NCBI RefSeq assembly: GCF_900094945.1
Contig: NZ_FMAQ01000001.1
Span: 248,001-312,000, forward strand
DNA: 64,000 nucleotides
Origin: Gilliamella bombicola
GTDB lineage: Bacteria; Pseudomonadota; Gammaproteobacteria; Enterobacterales; Orbaceae
Direction: 5' to 3'
The notes beneath the pieces are model-generated. The model made no database searches, was not told the DNA's origin, and saw only the letters and a list, made by a program, of their open reading frames with translations. This document shows, one piece after another, positions 26,983 to 37,011 of the stretch; positions within the stretch are counted from its first letter, which is position 1, and every line of letters begins with the position of its first letter. The position numbers were made by a program, and so were the translations under genes.

Positions 26983-28167
26983 ATGGAACAAACAATGCGT
27001 TGGTTTGGTCCTAGCGATCCAGTATCATTAGATGATATTAAGCAGGCTGGGGCAACAGGAATTGTTACAGCTTTGCATCATATTCCAAATGGCGAAGTAT
27101 GGACAATAGACGAAATTCAAAAACGAAAAAAAATCATAGAAGAAAAAGGTTTAACTTGGTCCGTTGTTGAAAGTATTCCTGTACACGAAGAAATTAAAAC
27201 CCACTCAGGTAATGTTAAACAACATATCACAAATTATCAGCAGTCAATTAGAAATTTAGCTGTTTGTGGAATTGACACTGTTTGTTACAATTTTATGCCA
27301 GTTTTAGATTGGACTCGAACAGATCTTTCTTATGAATTACCTGATGGTTCAAGGGCATTACGGTTTGATCAAGTTGTCTTTGCCGCATTCGATATTTATC
27401 TATTAAAACGACCTAATGCAGAAAAAGATTATTCACAGCAAGATGCCATTTTAGCAAAAACATATTTTGAACAAATGACACAAGCAGATAAAGATAAACT
27501 TGTTGCAAATATCATTGCAGGTTTGCCCGGAGCAGAGGAAGGTTATTCACTTGATCAATTTCGTGCTCATCTCGCAACTTATAATAATATTGATAAAGAA
27601 AAATTACGTGAAAACTATGCCTATTTTTTAAAAGCTATTGTCCCTGTTGCTGAAGAAGTTGGTGTTGTTTTGACGGTTCATCCTGATGATCCTCCGCGCC
27701 CAATTTTAGGCTTACCTCGTATTGTTTCAACCATTGAAGATATGCAATGGATTAAAGATACCGTTGATAGCATTCATAATGGTTTTTGTTTTTGTACTGG
27801 CTCTTATGGTGTTCGTAGCGATAATGATTTAGCAATCATGGCTGAAAAATTTGCCGATCGTGTCCACTTTATTCACTTGAGAGCAACTGTGCGAGAAGAT
27901 AATCCATTATCCTTTCATGAAGGGGACCATTTAGCTGGTGATGTCGATATGTATGCAGTAATTAAAGCATTAATCACTGAAGAAGAACGACGCAAAAAAG
28001 CAGGAGTTAAACGCTCCATACCTGTTCGACCAGATCATGGGCATCAAATGTTAGATGATCTTAGAAAGAAAACCAATCCAGGTTATTCTGCAATTGGTCG
28101 TTTAAGAGGTTTAGCTGAAATTCGCGGGGTTGAATATGCAATAAAGCGTGCTTTTTTCAATAAGTAA
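26983..28167 (+). CDS. uxuA: Mannonate dehydratase UxuA
   Basis: A 394-aa enolate-forming dehydratase that converts D-mannonate to 2-keto-3-deoxy-D-gluconate. It starts [20 protein letters not shown] and contains the metal-binding [24 protein letters not shown] and DHGHQM regions. AAGGAG precedes the ATG. It is separated from uxuB here, on the opposite strand behind the regulator, unlike the uxuAB operon of E. coli. Confidence 0.95.
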   Translation: MEQTMRWFGPSDPVSLDDIKQAGATGIVTALHHIPNGEVWTIDEIQKRKKIIEEKGLTWSVVESIPVHEEIKTHSGNVKQHITNYQQSIRNLAVCGIDTVCYNFMPVLDWTRTDLSYELPDGSRALRFDQVVFAAFDIYLLKRPNAEKDYSQQDAILAKTYFEQMTQADKDKLVANIIAGLPGAEEGYSLDQFRAHLATYNNIDKEKLRENYAYFLKAIVPVAEEVGVVLTVHPDDPPRPILGLPRIVSTIEDMQWIKDTVDSIHNGFCFCTGSYGVRSDNDLAIMAEKFADRVHFIHLRATVREDNPLSFHEGDHLAGDVDMYAVIKALITEEERRKKAGVKRSIPVRPDHGHQMLDDLRKKTNPGYSAIGRLRGLAEIRGVEYAIKRAFFNK

Positions 28168-28217
28168 AACTAAATTAATCAATTGTAATAAATACATTCC
28201 CAAATCCTAACAATTTC

Positions 28218-28243
28218 AATGCCCTTTTAAGGGCATTTTTATT
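28218..28243 (+). terminator. Terminator after uxuA
   Basis: AATGCCCTT-tt-AAGGGCATT followed by TTTATTT. The rest of the 28168-28472 gap is AT-rich and shows no gene; it must hold the promoter of the DUF3597 gene. Confidence 0.88.
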
Positions 28244-28472
28244 TAAGACGAAAATAATATAACTCAAAATTTAAAATTACTCATTTATAACCACAATTAA
28301 TTTAATATTATAAAAGTAGTTAATATGATTAACATTTTTGTAAATACTGTTCAGTAATACATAAAATGCTATTAAATTATAATCACTTTGACATTTCCAA
28401 TTTCGGGGAGTTATATATAAGTTAGTGTATGCATCTAAATAGTTCAACAATAAAAACAGTGGAGAGTGTAAT

Positions 28473-28904
28473 ATGGGTATCTTAAATAACATTTTTTCTA
28501 AAGTATTTCCTAGCGCTCAAGCAGCAGTAGATCATGCAGTTGATGTGGTGAAAGATAAAGTTGAGAATATAACTGGATCAGCCAAAGATACAGTATCAAA
28601 TGGTTCAGAACAAATTAAAGAAAAGGTAGAACAAAGCGTATCTGCAGCTAATGTTGATGTCACCTCTATCCTTGATAATTTAGCTAAAAAGCATCCAGAA
28701 GTACTCAATTGGAAAACGTCTATCGTTGATCTATTGAAATTATTAGGTATGGACAGTAGTTTAGATGCACGTAAAAAATTAGCACAAGAACTAAATTATA
28801 CTGGTAGCACTGATGACACTGCAGCAATGAATACATGGCTAATTAAAGAAGTCATGAAGAAAATAGCAGAAAAAGGTGGTAATGTCACTCACCTATTTTC
28901 TTAA
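28473..28904 (+). CDS. DUF3597 family protein
   Basis: A 143-aa protein of the DUF3597 family. A short N-terminal helix (MGILNNIFSKVFPS) is followed by a Ser/Lys/Glu-rich amphipathic region (~18-65) and the conserved C-terminal domain (VTSILDNLAKKHPEVLNWKT, then VDLLKLLGMDSSLDARKKLA and a YTGSTDDTAAMNTWL stretch). The C-terminal part resembles the LysM-lacking DUF3597 domain of unknown function. GGAG precedes the ATG. It is a stand-alone gene with its own terminator. Function unknown. Confidence 0.8.
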   Translation: MGILNNIFSKVFPSAQAAVDHAVDVVKDKVENITGSAKDTVSNGSEQIKEKVEQSVSAANVDVTSILDNLAKKHPEVLNWKTSIVDLLKLLGMDSSLDARKKLAQELNYTGSTDDTAAMNTWLIKEVMKKIAEKGGNVTHLFS

Positions 28905-28926
28905 CCTAATAGATTAAAGTAATTAC

Positions 28927-28956
28927 AATCCACCCAATTTTGGGTGGATTTTTTAT
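28927..28956 (+). terminator. Terminator after the DUF3597 gene
   Basis: AATCCACCCA/TGGGTGGATT with a 4-nt loop, then TTTTAT. Also close enough to serve the convergent pth gene. Confidence 0.88.
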
Positions 28957-29003
28957 ACAAGCCACTGCGTTTTTTATTAGTGTTTTTTGATTCACTAAAT
29001 AAA

Positions 29004-29588
29004 CTAAGCTTTAAAAGAGTGTAACTGATTCATTGCAGCTTCGACACTTTGCGATAATAAAATATCAGTACAACGCACTGATTCATTAATAACTTGATCA
29101 ATCAAATCTTGTTCAGGTCTAGAGGGTTTGTTAAGAACATAGCCAACAACTTTATTTTTATCACCAGGATGACCGATACCAATCCTTAACCGATAAAAAT
29201 TTAAATTATTACCTAATTTGCTAGCAATATCTTTTAACCCATTATGCCCACCATGACTACCACCAAACTTAAGTTTAGCTATACCGGGATTCAAGTCCAG
29301 TTCATCATGAGCAATTAATATTTCTTCTGGCTTTATTTGGTAAAATGTTGCCATAGCTTGCACCGCTTTACCACTTAAATTCATAAATGTAGTTGGAACT
29401 AATAAACGCACATCATGACCTGCAATATTGATTCGTGATGTGTAACCAAAAAATTTTGGTTCATTTTTTAATGATTGATTATAACGCTGAGCCAATTGTT
29501 CAACAAACCATGCACCTGCGTTGTGCCTTGTTGCTGCATATTCATTTCCGGGATTGGCAAGACCTACTATCAGTTTTATCGTTGTCAT
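29004..29588 (-). CDS. pth: Peptidyl-tRNA hydrolase Pth
   Basis: A 194-aa enzyme that recycles peptidyl-tRNA. The catalytic His is in [14 protein letters not shown], with the substrate Asn in GLANPGNEY and Asp in AHDELDL; the [13 protein letters not shown] motif is intact. It follows prs on the minus strand with a hairpin between them, as in many gammaproteobacteria. Confidence 0.95.
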   Translation of the reverse strand: MTTIKLIVGLANPGNEYAATRHNAGAWFVEQLAQRYNQSLKNEPKFFGYTSRINIAGHDVRLLVPTTFMNLSGKAVQAMATFYQIKPEEILIAHDELDLNPGIAKLKFGGSHGGHNGLKDIASKLGNNLNFYRLRIGIGHPGDKNKVVGYVLNKPSRPEQDLIDQVINESVRCTDILLSQSVEAAMNQLHSFKA

Positions 29589-29620
29589 AATATTTTTATT
29601 GTCACTGATTTTATTGTGAA

Positions 29621-29642
29621 AAATGCCCCAAAAGGGGCATTT
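29621..29642. terminator. Hairpin between prs and pth
   Basis: AAATGCCCC/GGGGCATTT with a 4-nt loop, 20 bp past the prs stop. The tail is only moderately T-rich, so it could attenuate rather than end transcription into pth. Confidence 0.6.
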
Positions 29643-29661
29643 AACTCAATGATAAAATAGA

Positions 29662-30609
29662 TTATTGATGGAACATAGCTGAAATCGATTCTTCATTACT
29701 GATTCGACGAATTGCTTCAGCAAGCATACCTGACAAAGTTAATTGGCGAACATTTTTCAATGCTTTTACTTCAGTCGTTAATGGAATTGTGTCACAAACA
29801 ACGATTTCATCAATAGTGCAGTTTTTTATATTACTTACTGCTTTACCTGAAAAAATTGGATGCGTTGCATAAGCAAACACTCTTTTTGCACCTCGTGCTT
29901 TTAAGGCATCAGCTGCTTTACAAAGTGTTCCTGCTGTATCAATCATATCATCAACTAAAATACAATCTCTATCAGCAACATCGCCAATTATATTCATCAC
30001 TTCAGCTTCATTTGCACGTTGACGGCGTTTATCAATAATAGCCATATCAGTATCATTAAGTAGTTTAGCTATCGCGCGAGCACGCACCACACCACCAATA
30101 TCTGGAGATACCACAATCGGACGTTCAAAATCACGTTGCAACATATCTTCTAAAATTACTGGGCTAGCAAATACATTATCAACAGGCACATCAAAAAAAC
30201 CTTGGATTTGTTCAGCATGAAGATCAACGGTTAATACCCTATCAACACCAACTGTTGATAAAAAATCAGCGACAACTTTAGCGGTAATAGGTACACGAGC
30301 CGAACGAACTCGACGATCTTGTCTTGCATAACCAAAATAAGGAATAACCGCAGTAATACGACCTGCAGATGCACGACGCATTGCATCGATCATGACCAGC
30401 AATTCCATTAAATTATCATTGGTTGGAGCACAAGTTGATTGAATAATAAAAACATCTTCACCACGGACATTTTCATTGATTTGGACATTAACTTCACCAT
30501 CACTAAAACGGCTTACAACAATGTCACCAAGAGAAGTATAAAGACGATTAGCTATACGCTTTGCTAGTTCGGGTGTGGCATTACCAGCAAAAAGCTTCAT
30601 ATCAGGCAC
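29662..30609 (-). CDS. prs: Ribose-phosphate pyrophosphokinase Prs
   Basis: A 315-aa PRPP synthase. The catalytic flexible loop with [18 protein letters not shown], the metal-site region [18 protein letters not shown] and the PRPP loop [12 protein letters not shown] are all present. It supplies PRPP for nucleotide, His and Trp synthesis. Length and sequence are of the normal class I form. Confidence 0.97.
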   Translation of the reverse strand: MPDMKLFAGNATPELAKRIANRLYTSLGDIVVSRFSDGEVNVQINENVRGEDVFIIQSTCAPTNDNLMELLVMIDAMRRASAGRITAVIPYFGYARQDRRVRSARVPITAKVVADFLSTVGVDRVLTVDLHAEQIQGFFDVPVDNVFASPVILEDMLQRDFERPIVVSPDIGGVVRARAIAKLLNDTDMAIIDKRRQRANEAEVMNIIGDVADRDCILVDDMIDTAGTLCKAADALKARGAKRVFAYATHPIFSGKAVSNIKNCTIDEIVVCDTIPLTTEVKALKNVRQLTLSGMLAEAIRRISNEESISAMFHQ

Positions 30610-30870
30610 GAGAAATCCTCAAGCATGTTATCATGATTACTTATACGTAATCGGTTAAATCGGAGTGACAATTATATAATCATTTACAGATTATGCTCAA
30701 CCACATTATAAAAATTTATTAAAAATATTTTGTATATATAGTAATAATAGATAAAAAAATAAGTAGATAATATGTTTTTTGAAGTGAATTAAAAATCGGT
30801 TAAACTATTACTTATTATTAGTCATAGTGAATAATAAATTTCAACAATTCTTAAACAAAAAGACAACGTA

Positions 30871-31575
30871 ATGAATGAACAATTAATTACCAATCAAATT
30901 GAAGATATAAAATCCAAAAGAGCTATTCGCAGCTTTGTTTTAAGGCAAGGTCGCTTAACCAAAGGTCAACAGCAAGCTTTAGTCAACTTATGGCCAGTGT
31001 ATGGTATTGACTACAATGCAAACTCAAAGGTGAGTTTCGATACAGACAAACCATTAGTATTAGAAATCGGTTTTGGCATGGGCGCTTCATTAGTTGAAAT
31101 GGCAAAACATGCTCAAAATAAAAATTTTCTAGGTATTGAGGTACACAAACCAGGTGTAGGCGCTTGTTTAATGGCGATTGAAGAAAACCAAATAACTAAC
31201 TTAAAAGTCATGTGCCACGATGCAGTTGAAGTGCTAGTTAATATGATTGCAAATCATTCGTTGGACAAAGTGCAAATTTTTTTCCCTGATCCATGGCATA
31301 AAGCAAGACATAATAAACGTAGAATTATTCAACCAGAATTTGTACAGTTAATTCGTCAAAAATTAAAATCCAGCGGCATTTTGCATCTCGCAACAGATTG
31401 GCAACACTATGCAGAACATATGCTTGAAGTATTGACCCAAGCTGAAGGGTTCGAAAATTTATCTCCAACGGGTGATTATATCCCTAGACCAGATGATAGA
31501 CCAATTACTAAATTTGAAAAACGAGGTCAAAATTTAGGTCATGGCGTTTGGGATCTTCAATTTGTAAACAAATAA
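30871..31575 (+). CDS. trmB: tRNA (guanine-N7-)-methyltransferase TrmB
   Basis: A 234-aa SAM-dependent enzyme that makes m7G46 in tRNA. The SAM motif is [14 protein letters not shown] near residue 65, the catalytic and tRNA-binding motif is [15 protein letters not shown], and the C-terminal [14 protein letters not shown] is typical. It is followed 18 bp later by the nitroreductase gene. Confidence 0.95.
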   Translation: MNEQLITNQIEDIKSKRAIRSFVLRQGRLTKGQQQALVNLWPVYGIDYNANSKVSFDTDKPLVLEIGFGMGASLVEMAKHAQNKNFLGIEVHKPGVGACLMAIEENQITNLKVMCHDAVEVLVNMIANHSLDKVQIFFPDPWHKARHNKRRIIQPEFVQLIRQKLKSSGILHLATDWQHYAEHMLEVLTQAEGFENLSPTGDYIPRPDDRPITKFEKRGQNLGHGVWDLQFVNK

Positions 31576-31593
31576 TCATACTAAGAAGCCACT

Positions 31594-32319
31594 ATGAAAA
31601 ATGAAACCATTAATCTACTTTGTCGACACCGCTCTATTCGTGCTTATAAAACTACTAGTTTAACTCAAGAACAAATAGCGTCTATAGTTCGATCAGCACA
31701 GTCAGCTTCTAGTTCTAATTTTATTCAATGCTCGACAATTATTCGTATTACAGATCCTCAAAAACGTGAAAAACTAGCTCATTATGCTGGTGATCAAAAA
31801 TATGTTAACCAAGCCCCTGAGTTTTGGGTGTTTTGTGCCGATTTTAATCGGCATTTTCAAATTGAGCCAACACTCAATCTTGGCAAAGCAGAGCAGTTAT
31901 TATTGGGTTGTGTTGATACAGCAATTATGGCTCAAAATGCAGTAACTGCGGCTGAGTCCTTAGGACTTGGTGCTGTGTATATTGGTGGACTACGCAATAA
32001 TCTTGATAAAGTAACCCAATTACTTGAGTTGCCCAAATATGTTCTTCCTCTTTTTGGGCTTTGCCTTGGTTACCCCGATCATAATCCAGAAATAAAACCA
32101 AGATTACCTAAAGAGCTTCTCTTTTTTGAAAACCAATATCAACCACTTGATCATGCAACTTTAGCAAAATATGATACCCAAATAGGTGATTACTATCAAA
32201 ACCGTAGTACTAATCAAAAAACTGGTGGGTGGAGTGATAAAATTGCAAATACAATAAATAATGAACAACGTGATTTTATTTTAGATTATTTACATAAACA
32301 AGGATGGATCACAAAATGA
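31594..32319 (+). CDS. nfsA: Oxygen-insensitive NADPH nitroreductase NfsA-like
   Basis: A 241-aa flavoprotein of the NfsA/FRP family (usual length ~240). The FMN-binding HRSIRAYK at the start, SASSSNFIQCS, a central DTAIMAQNAVTAAESLGLGA and the YIGGLRN/PLFGLCLGYP motifs fit. It would reduce nitroaromatics and quinones with NADPH. Its stop overlaps the start of the next gene (ATGA). Confidence 0.85.
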   Translation: MKNETINLLCRHRSIRAYKTTSLTQEQIASIVRSAQSASSSNFIQCSTIIRITDPQKREKLAHYAGDQKYVNQAPEFWVFCADFNRHFQIEPTLNLGKAEQLLLGCVDTAIMAQNAVTAAESLGLGAVYIGGLRNNLDKVTQLLELPKYVLPLFGLCLGYPDHNPEIKPRLPKELLFFENQYQPLDHATLAKYDTQIGDYYQNRSTNQKTGGWSDKIANTINNEQRDFILDYLHKQGWITK

Positions 32320-33479
32320 AAAACAACCATTACCGATTAGATAAAGTCGTTATACTTAGCCGCCATGGTATTCGTACACCTTTACAAAATACACTCGAAT
32401 TTCTTGAGCAAGCAACACCTTTTAAATGGCCTACATGGCAACACCCTTATGGCTATTTAACAACACGAGGAGGAGCTTTAGAAGTTTATTTTGGCCACTA
32501 TCTATCACAATGGCTTGAGAACCACGGCATTAAACCTTCGGTAACTATGCCAGAGGTATTTGTTTATGCTAATAGCTTACAAAGAACGGTGGCTACCGCA
32601 CAATTTATTATAGCTGGTGCTTATGCTGGTTATGATATTACGGTTAACCACAAATATCCAATCGAAAAAATGGATCCTATTTTTGATCCAAGCCTAAGGG
32701 ATGATTCCCCAGAACTAAAACAAGCGGTATTAAGTGATATTGAAGAAACAAATAAAGCAGAAGCCATCTTTAAAAATTTAGCACCTGCTTATGAAATTTT
32801 ATCAGATATTTTAGATTATCGTCACTCAACACTATATGCTCAATATCAATGCCCACTAGCTGATATCCCGATTAAGCTTCATTTTAAGAAAAATGAAGAA
32901 CCAGCACTGCTTGGTGCATTAGCCATAGGTGCATCTGCGGTTGATGCATTTTTATTACAATATTATTCCGCATTCCCTCAAGAACAAATTGCATGGGGCA
33001 GGATAAACGACTTAGCACAGTGGCAACAAATAGTTGAAATTCGGAATCAATACGTTAATTTAATATGCCATACTAAAACATTAGCCAAACATTCTGCTAC
33101 ACTCATCATCAACACCATAAGCGATCTTATGCAACAACAGAATAAAGTCAATCTACTCGTGGGACACGACAGTACAATTGCATCGTTGTTAGGAGCATTA
33201 AATTTTGAATCTTACCAACTTCCAAATCAATTTGAAACTACACCAATTGGCGGAAAACTGGCTTTACAGCGTTTTCAACATTCATCCACGGGCGAATATT
33301 TCTTTAAAGCCGAATATATTTATCAAAGCTTTGAGCAACTTTATAACGGACAAGCACTTGATGCCAATAACCCACCTGAGCATTTTCAACTTAAATTGAA
33401 AGATGCACCATTAAACAGTGATGGATTTTATACTTGGAAAGATTTTGAAAAACGGCTTAACATTTACCAAGCAAAGTGA
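32316..33479 (+). CDS. Histidine-type acid phosphatase (Agp/AppA family), apparently without signal peptide
   Basis: A 387-aa histidine acid phosphatase of the branch containing glucose-1-phosphatase and phytase. The phosphate-binding RHGIRTPL is near residue 20 and the proton-donor motif is GHDSTIASLLGAL (HD, where HDTN is usual). Family members are periplasmic, but here the start has only ~10 polar residues before the first strand (LDKVVILSRHG), with no hydrophobic core, so the product looks cytoplasmic unless the start is misplaced. ATG 32316 overlaps the nfsA stop; ATG 32304 adds four residues and changes nothing. The substrate is unknown. Confidence 0.75.
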   Translation: MKNNHYRLDKVVILSRHGIRTPLQNTLEFLEQATPFKWPTWQHPYGYLTTRGGALEVYFGHYLSQWLENHGIKPSVTMPEVFVYANSLQRTVATAQFIIAGAYAGYDITVNHKYPIEKMDPIFDPSLRDDSPELKQAVLSDIEETNKAEAIFKNLAPAYEILSDILDYRHSTLYAQYQCPLADIPIKLHFKKNEEPALLGALAIGASAVDAFLLQYYSAFPQEQIAWGRINDLAQWQQIVEIRNQYVNLICHTKTLAKHSATLIINTISDLMQQQNKVNLLVGHDSTIASLLGALNFESYQLPNQFETTPIGGKLALQRFQHSSTGEYFFKAEYIYQSFEQLYNGQALDANNPPEHFQLKLKDAPLNSDGFYTWKDFEKRLNIYQAK

Positions 33480-33728
33480 ATACAACCGTAAAAAGTTATT
33501 ATTTTGCTATTCTATTTACGTCCATATTTTTAAGTCTAATGTATGTTAAAATAGATTTTTGAAGGAGCATATCTAGTTCTTAGCTTGATCGTATTTAATT
33601 TTACGCTGATTTATTCCTTCATATTATCAAAGCGTAAGCCATAGGACAGATAGATATATCAAAACAGTGAATATACTGAAAATTAACAGAAGATCACTAT
33701 AATTATTATAATTAGATGTAGGTTTATT

Positions 33729-34745
33729 ATGAAAATATTAGTAACTGGTGGCTGTGGATATATAGGAAGTCACACCTGTGTACAATTAATTCAATCAGGT
33801 TATACCCCAATAGTGATTGATAATTTATTCAATAGCAAAGTATCAGTATTAGATAGAATACAGAAAATCACCGGAAAAAAAGTTGATTTTTATCAAGGTG
33901 ATGTTTGTGATGCACAATTATTAAAAAAAATATTTGCAGAACATAGCATTAGTGCAATTATTCATTTCGCAGGACTCAAAGCGGTAGGTGAATCAGTACA
34001 TAAACCCCTTGAATATTATGAAAATAATGTTTATGGCAGTATTGTACTTATGAAAGCAATGCGCAATGCAGGGGTCAAACAGTTAGTATTTAGCTCATCA
34101 GCAACAGTTTATGGTGAACTAGCACCCGTCCCTTATGTGGAAACCTTACCGCAAGGTCTACCAACTAGTCCATATGGTAAAAGTAAGTTAATGGTCGAGC
34201 AATGTATCATGGATTTAGCTGTTGCGGAACCTGATTGGTCATTAACGTTACTTCGTTATTTTAATCCTGTTGGTGCTCATCCAAGTGGTTTAATGGGCGA
34301 AGATCCGCTCGGAATTCCCAACAATCTTATGCCATATATTACACAAGTTGCAGTCGGCAAACGGGAATCATTAGCCGTTTTTGGTAAAGACTATCCAACG
34401 ACAGATGGCACATGTGTTCGTGATTTTATACATGTTGTTGATTTAGCCGATGGACATATTGCCGCACTTAAAGCTGATCATAATAAAACTGGCGTACATA
34501 TTTATAACTTAGGTTCCGGTGTTGGCTACAGTGTGTTACAAGTCATCAATGCTTTTGAAAAAGCCTCAGGAAAACCACTTAATTGGCACTTTGCACCAAG
34601 ACGCGCTGGCGATTTACCCGCATTTTGGGCTGATGCAAAAAAAGCTGAACAAAAATTAGGGTGGAAAACAAAATTAACACTTGATGACATGGTAAAAGAC
34701 TCGTGGAATTGGCAATCAAAGAACCCACAAGGTTATCCTGATTAA
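33729..34745 (+). CDS. galE: UDP-glucose 4-epimerase GalE
   Basis: A 338-aa short-chain dehydrogenase-like epimerase of UDP-glucose and UDP-galactose. The NAD motif GGCGYIGSH is at residues ~7-15, the catalytic YGKSK lies near 149-153, and SSSATVYG precedes it. It is a single gene, not in a gal operon, so a role in surface polysaccharide precursor supply is as likely as galactose use. Confidence 0.94.
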   Translation: MKILVTGGCGYIGSHTCVQLIQSGYTPIVIDNLFNSKVSVLDRIQKITGKKVDFYQGDVCDAQLLKKIFAEHSISAIIHFAGLKAVGESVHKPLEYYENNVYGSIVLMKAMRNAGVKQLVFSSSATVYGELAPVPYVETLPQGLPTSPYGKSKLMVEQCIMDLAVAEPDWSLTLLRYFNPVGAHPSGLMGEDPLGIPNNLMPYITQVAVGKRESLAVFGKDYPTTDGTCVRDFIHVVDLADGHIAALKADHNKTGVHIYNLGSGVGYSVLQVINAFEKASGKPLNWHFAPRRAGDLPAFWADAKKAEQKLGWKTKLTLDDMVKDSWNWQSKNPQGYPD

Positions 34746-34803
34746 CTGATACCAATCAATAACCTCAACACCCAAAAAGTAAAATGGTTAAGTTTAACCT
34801 CGT

Positions 34804-34838
34804 TATCCCCATTAACTAACCAATGGGGATAGTTTCTT
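34804..34838 (+). terminator. Terminator after galE
   Basis: TATCCCCATT/AATGGGGATA with an 8-nt loop, then GTTTCTT. A smaller perfect palindrome (GGTTAA-gt-TTAACC, 34786-34799) lies just before. From here to ~35120 the sequence is AT-rich with no gene that I can support. Confidence 0.75.
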
Positions 34839-35128
34839 CATATTGAGCGAAATGACTTGGGTAAGGTCAAAAAGAAATGTTTGTATTTGATAACAATTTT
34901 ACTGTATTAATAAAGATCTTTTAAATACACTAACATATATAGCTAAATAGCTTACTTACAATCTAAACAAATATATAACAACCAAACTACTTACCAATTT
35001 ATTATAAATTAAGTCATTTAACTCACTACGCTATCGTAGATCAATAAAACCTAGTTTTTTATATTTATATAACCAGTATAATTGAACCAAAGAATTTTGT
35101 AGCGTTAAACTAACAATCCAAAGAAAAA

Positions 35129-35156
35129 TTAGGTATGATACAGCCATCATACCTAA
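35129..35156. promoter_or_regulatory. Perfect 11-bp inverted repeat just before coaD
   Basis: TTAGGTATGAT/ATCATACCTAA with a 6-nt loop, ending 15 bp before the coaD ATG. It could be a 5'-UTR hairpin affecting translation, or an operator. No T-tract follows, so it is unlikely to be a terminator. Confidence 0.5.
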
Positions 35157-35171
35157 TGGATAATATGAAAT

Positions 35172-35660
35172 ATGAAAAGCAAAGCCTTGACAGCTATTTT
35201 TCCGGGCACTTTTGATCCCATTACTAATGGTCATATCGATCTTGTTACTCGTGCGTCGTTATTGTTTCCTCGATTAATCGTTGCTATTGCACAAAACCCT
35301 AACAAAAAAACACTGTTTACATTAGAAGAGCGCGTCAACTTAGCTTCAACTGCTGTTGAACATCTACTCAATGTTGAAGTTATCGGTTTTAATAATTTAA
35401 TGGCCAACTTTGCGCAAACGCACAATGCCACTGTTATCGTTCGTGGAGTACGCACCACACATGATTTTGAATATGAAAGGCAACTTGCTGAAATGAATCG
35501 TGCGTTAAAATCTGATTTAGACACTATCTTTTTGATGCCATCTATTGCAATGGGTTTTATTTCATCGACAATCGTAAAAGACGTCGCCTATCATGGTGGT
35601 GATATTACAAATTTAGTACCACTGCATGTCAAAACAGAATTATTAAAACGCTTAACATAA
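35172..35660 (+). CDS. coaD: Phosphopantetheine adenylyltransferase CoaD
   Basis: A 162-aa nucleotidyltransferase of CoA synthesis (4'-phosphopantetheine to dephospho-CoA). The ATP motif PGTFDPITNGHIDLV is at the start and ISSTIVKDVA near residue 127. It lies 10 bp before rlmD. Its product, dephospho-CoA, is also the substrate of CitG, but there is no genetic link here. Confidence 0.95.
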   Translation: MKSKALTAIFPGTFDPITNGHIDLVTRASLLFPRLIVAIAQNPNKKTLFTLEERVNLASTAVEHLLNVEVIGFNNLMANFAQTHNATVIVRGVRTTHDFEYERQLAEMNRALKSDLDTIFLMPSIAMGFISSTIVKDVAYHGGDITNLVPLHVKTELLKRLT

Positions 35661-35670
35661 ATAAACGTCT

Positions 35671-37008
35671 ATGGTTAATTTTTATACTCCACAGAAAAAA
35701 AAGTACATACCACAAAAATTGACAGTAACAGTCTCATCCTTAGATGCTTTTGGACAAGGCGTTGCCAATCATAAGGGTAAAACAATTTTTGTTAAATCTG
35801 CCTTGCCTGATGAAACCGTTGATATTGAACTAACTGAAAATAAAAAAAATTACGCTAAAGCCAAAGTCATTCGATATCATAATCAAAGCAAAGAGCGTGT
35901 AAAACCACAATGTGAATACTATGAAAAATGCGGTGGTTGTGAATTACAACATATGGCGCCTCATCTGCAACAACAAGCAAAGTTTGATTCATTAATCAAA
36001 CTATTACAAAAAGAAACAGGACAACCCTTAGCCAATATTCTTCAACATTCGGCCCAAATTATTGCTGATCAACCTTACCACTATCGTCGAAGAGCAAGAC
36101 TTTCGATCAATATTGTTAGAGGTGAGTTAGTCATTGGATTTCGCCAAGCCGAATCAAATCAGATAACTAATATTAAGCATTGCCCAGTATTAGTTGTTGA
36201 ATTAGATTCCTTGCTAGTGCCTTTACAAGACGTACTAAATCGCATAAAACAAAAAAAAGCACTTGGCCATATTGAATTAATTTCAGTTGATAGTGGTATT
36301 ATTATCGTTTTAAGGCACACCATTCCCTTAAATGATCATGATGTTAAATTGTTAAAAACATTCGCTGAAGATAACAATATTTCACTTTATTTTCACGGAA
36401 AAGATTTAGTGCATATTGCCGGTAGCACTGAACATTTTTATTTGCTTAATCATTTAAAATTAACGTTTAGCCCTCTCGATTTTATTCAAGTAAATTGTAA
36501 AATTAACCAAAAAATGATAGCGCAAACGCTTGATTGGCTAGCATTAAAGCCAACTGACCAAGTTTTAGATCTCTTTTGTGGCATGGGTAATTTTTCATTA
36601 CCTATGGCAACATTATGCAAAACTGTAACAGGCGTTGAAGGTATTGATGCACTGGTTGAAAAAGCAAAATTTAACACTATATTAAATAATAATGAGATTT
36701 GTGCTGAAACCAATTTTTTAACTAGCAACTTAGACGATAACCAACAATTTTCAATATGGAGCCAATCGCGATTTAATAAAGTACTATTAGATCCAGCAAG
36801 AGCTGGTGCGTTAAATGCAACGATAGAAATAGTAAAATTAGCTCCGTCAAAAATCGTTTATATATCGTGTAATCCTGCAACTCTAGCTCGAGATAGCAAA
36901 CAACTTATCAAAGCTGGATATCAAATTAATAAAGTTGCTATTTTAGATATGTTTCCACAAACCAAACACATTGAATCAATGTTGTTGTTAACGAAATCAG
37001 GAACATAA
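35671..37008 (+). CDS. rlmD: 23S rRNA (uracil(1939)-C(5))-methyltransferase RlmD
   Basis: A 445-aa enzyme with an N-terminal TRAM domain, a [4Fe-4S] cluster site (CEYYEKCGGCELQHM plus a later Cys), and a C-terminal SAM domain with LDLFCGMGNFSLPMA, DPARAGA and the nucleophile Cys in YISCNPATLARD. It is 3 bp upstream of relA, the conserved gammaproteobacterial order. Confidence 0.94.
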   Translation: MVNFYTPQKKKYIPQKLTVTVSSLDAFGQGVANHKGKTIFVKSALPDETVDIELTENKKNYAKAKVIRYHNQSKERVKPQCEYYEKCGGCELQHMAPHLQQQAKFDSLIKLLQKETGQPLANILQHSAQIIADQPYHYRRRARLSINIVRGELVIGFRQAESNQITNIKHCPVLVVELDSLLVPLQDVLNRIKQKKALGHIELISVDSGIIIVLRHTIPLNDHDVKLLKTFAEDNNISLYFHGKDLVHIAGSTEHFYLLNHLKLTFSPLDFIQVNCKINQKMIAQTLDWLALKPTDQVLDLFCGMGNFSLPMATLCKTVTGVEGIDALVEKAKFNTILNNNEICAETNFLTSNLDDNQQFSIWSQSRFNKVLLDPARAGALNATIEIVKLAPSKIVYISCNPATLARDSKQLIKAGYQINKVAILDMFPQTKHIESMLLLTKSGT

Positions 37009-37011
37009 ATT

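Noticed and set aside
28277-28492. A 71-codon minus-strand frame over the DUF3597 promoter
   Set aside because: AT-rich low-complexity translation, overlaps the start of a well-supported gene on the other strand.
35031-35234. A 67-codon minus-strand frame before coaD
   Set aside because: It overlaps the coaD start and the hairpin, has no homology that I recognise and no ribosome site.
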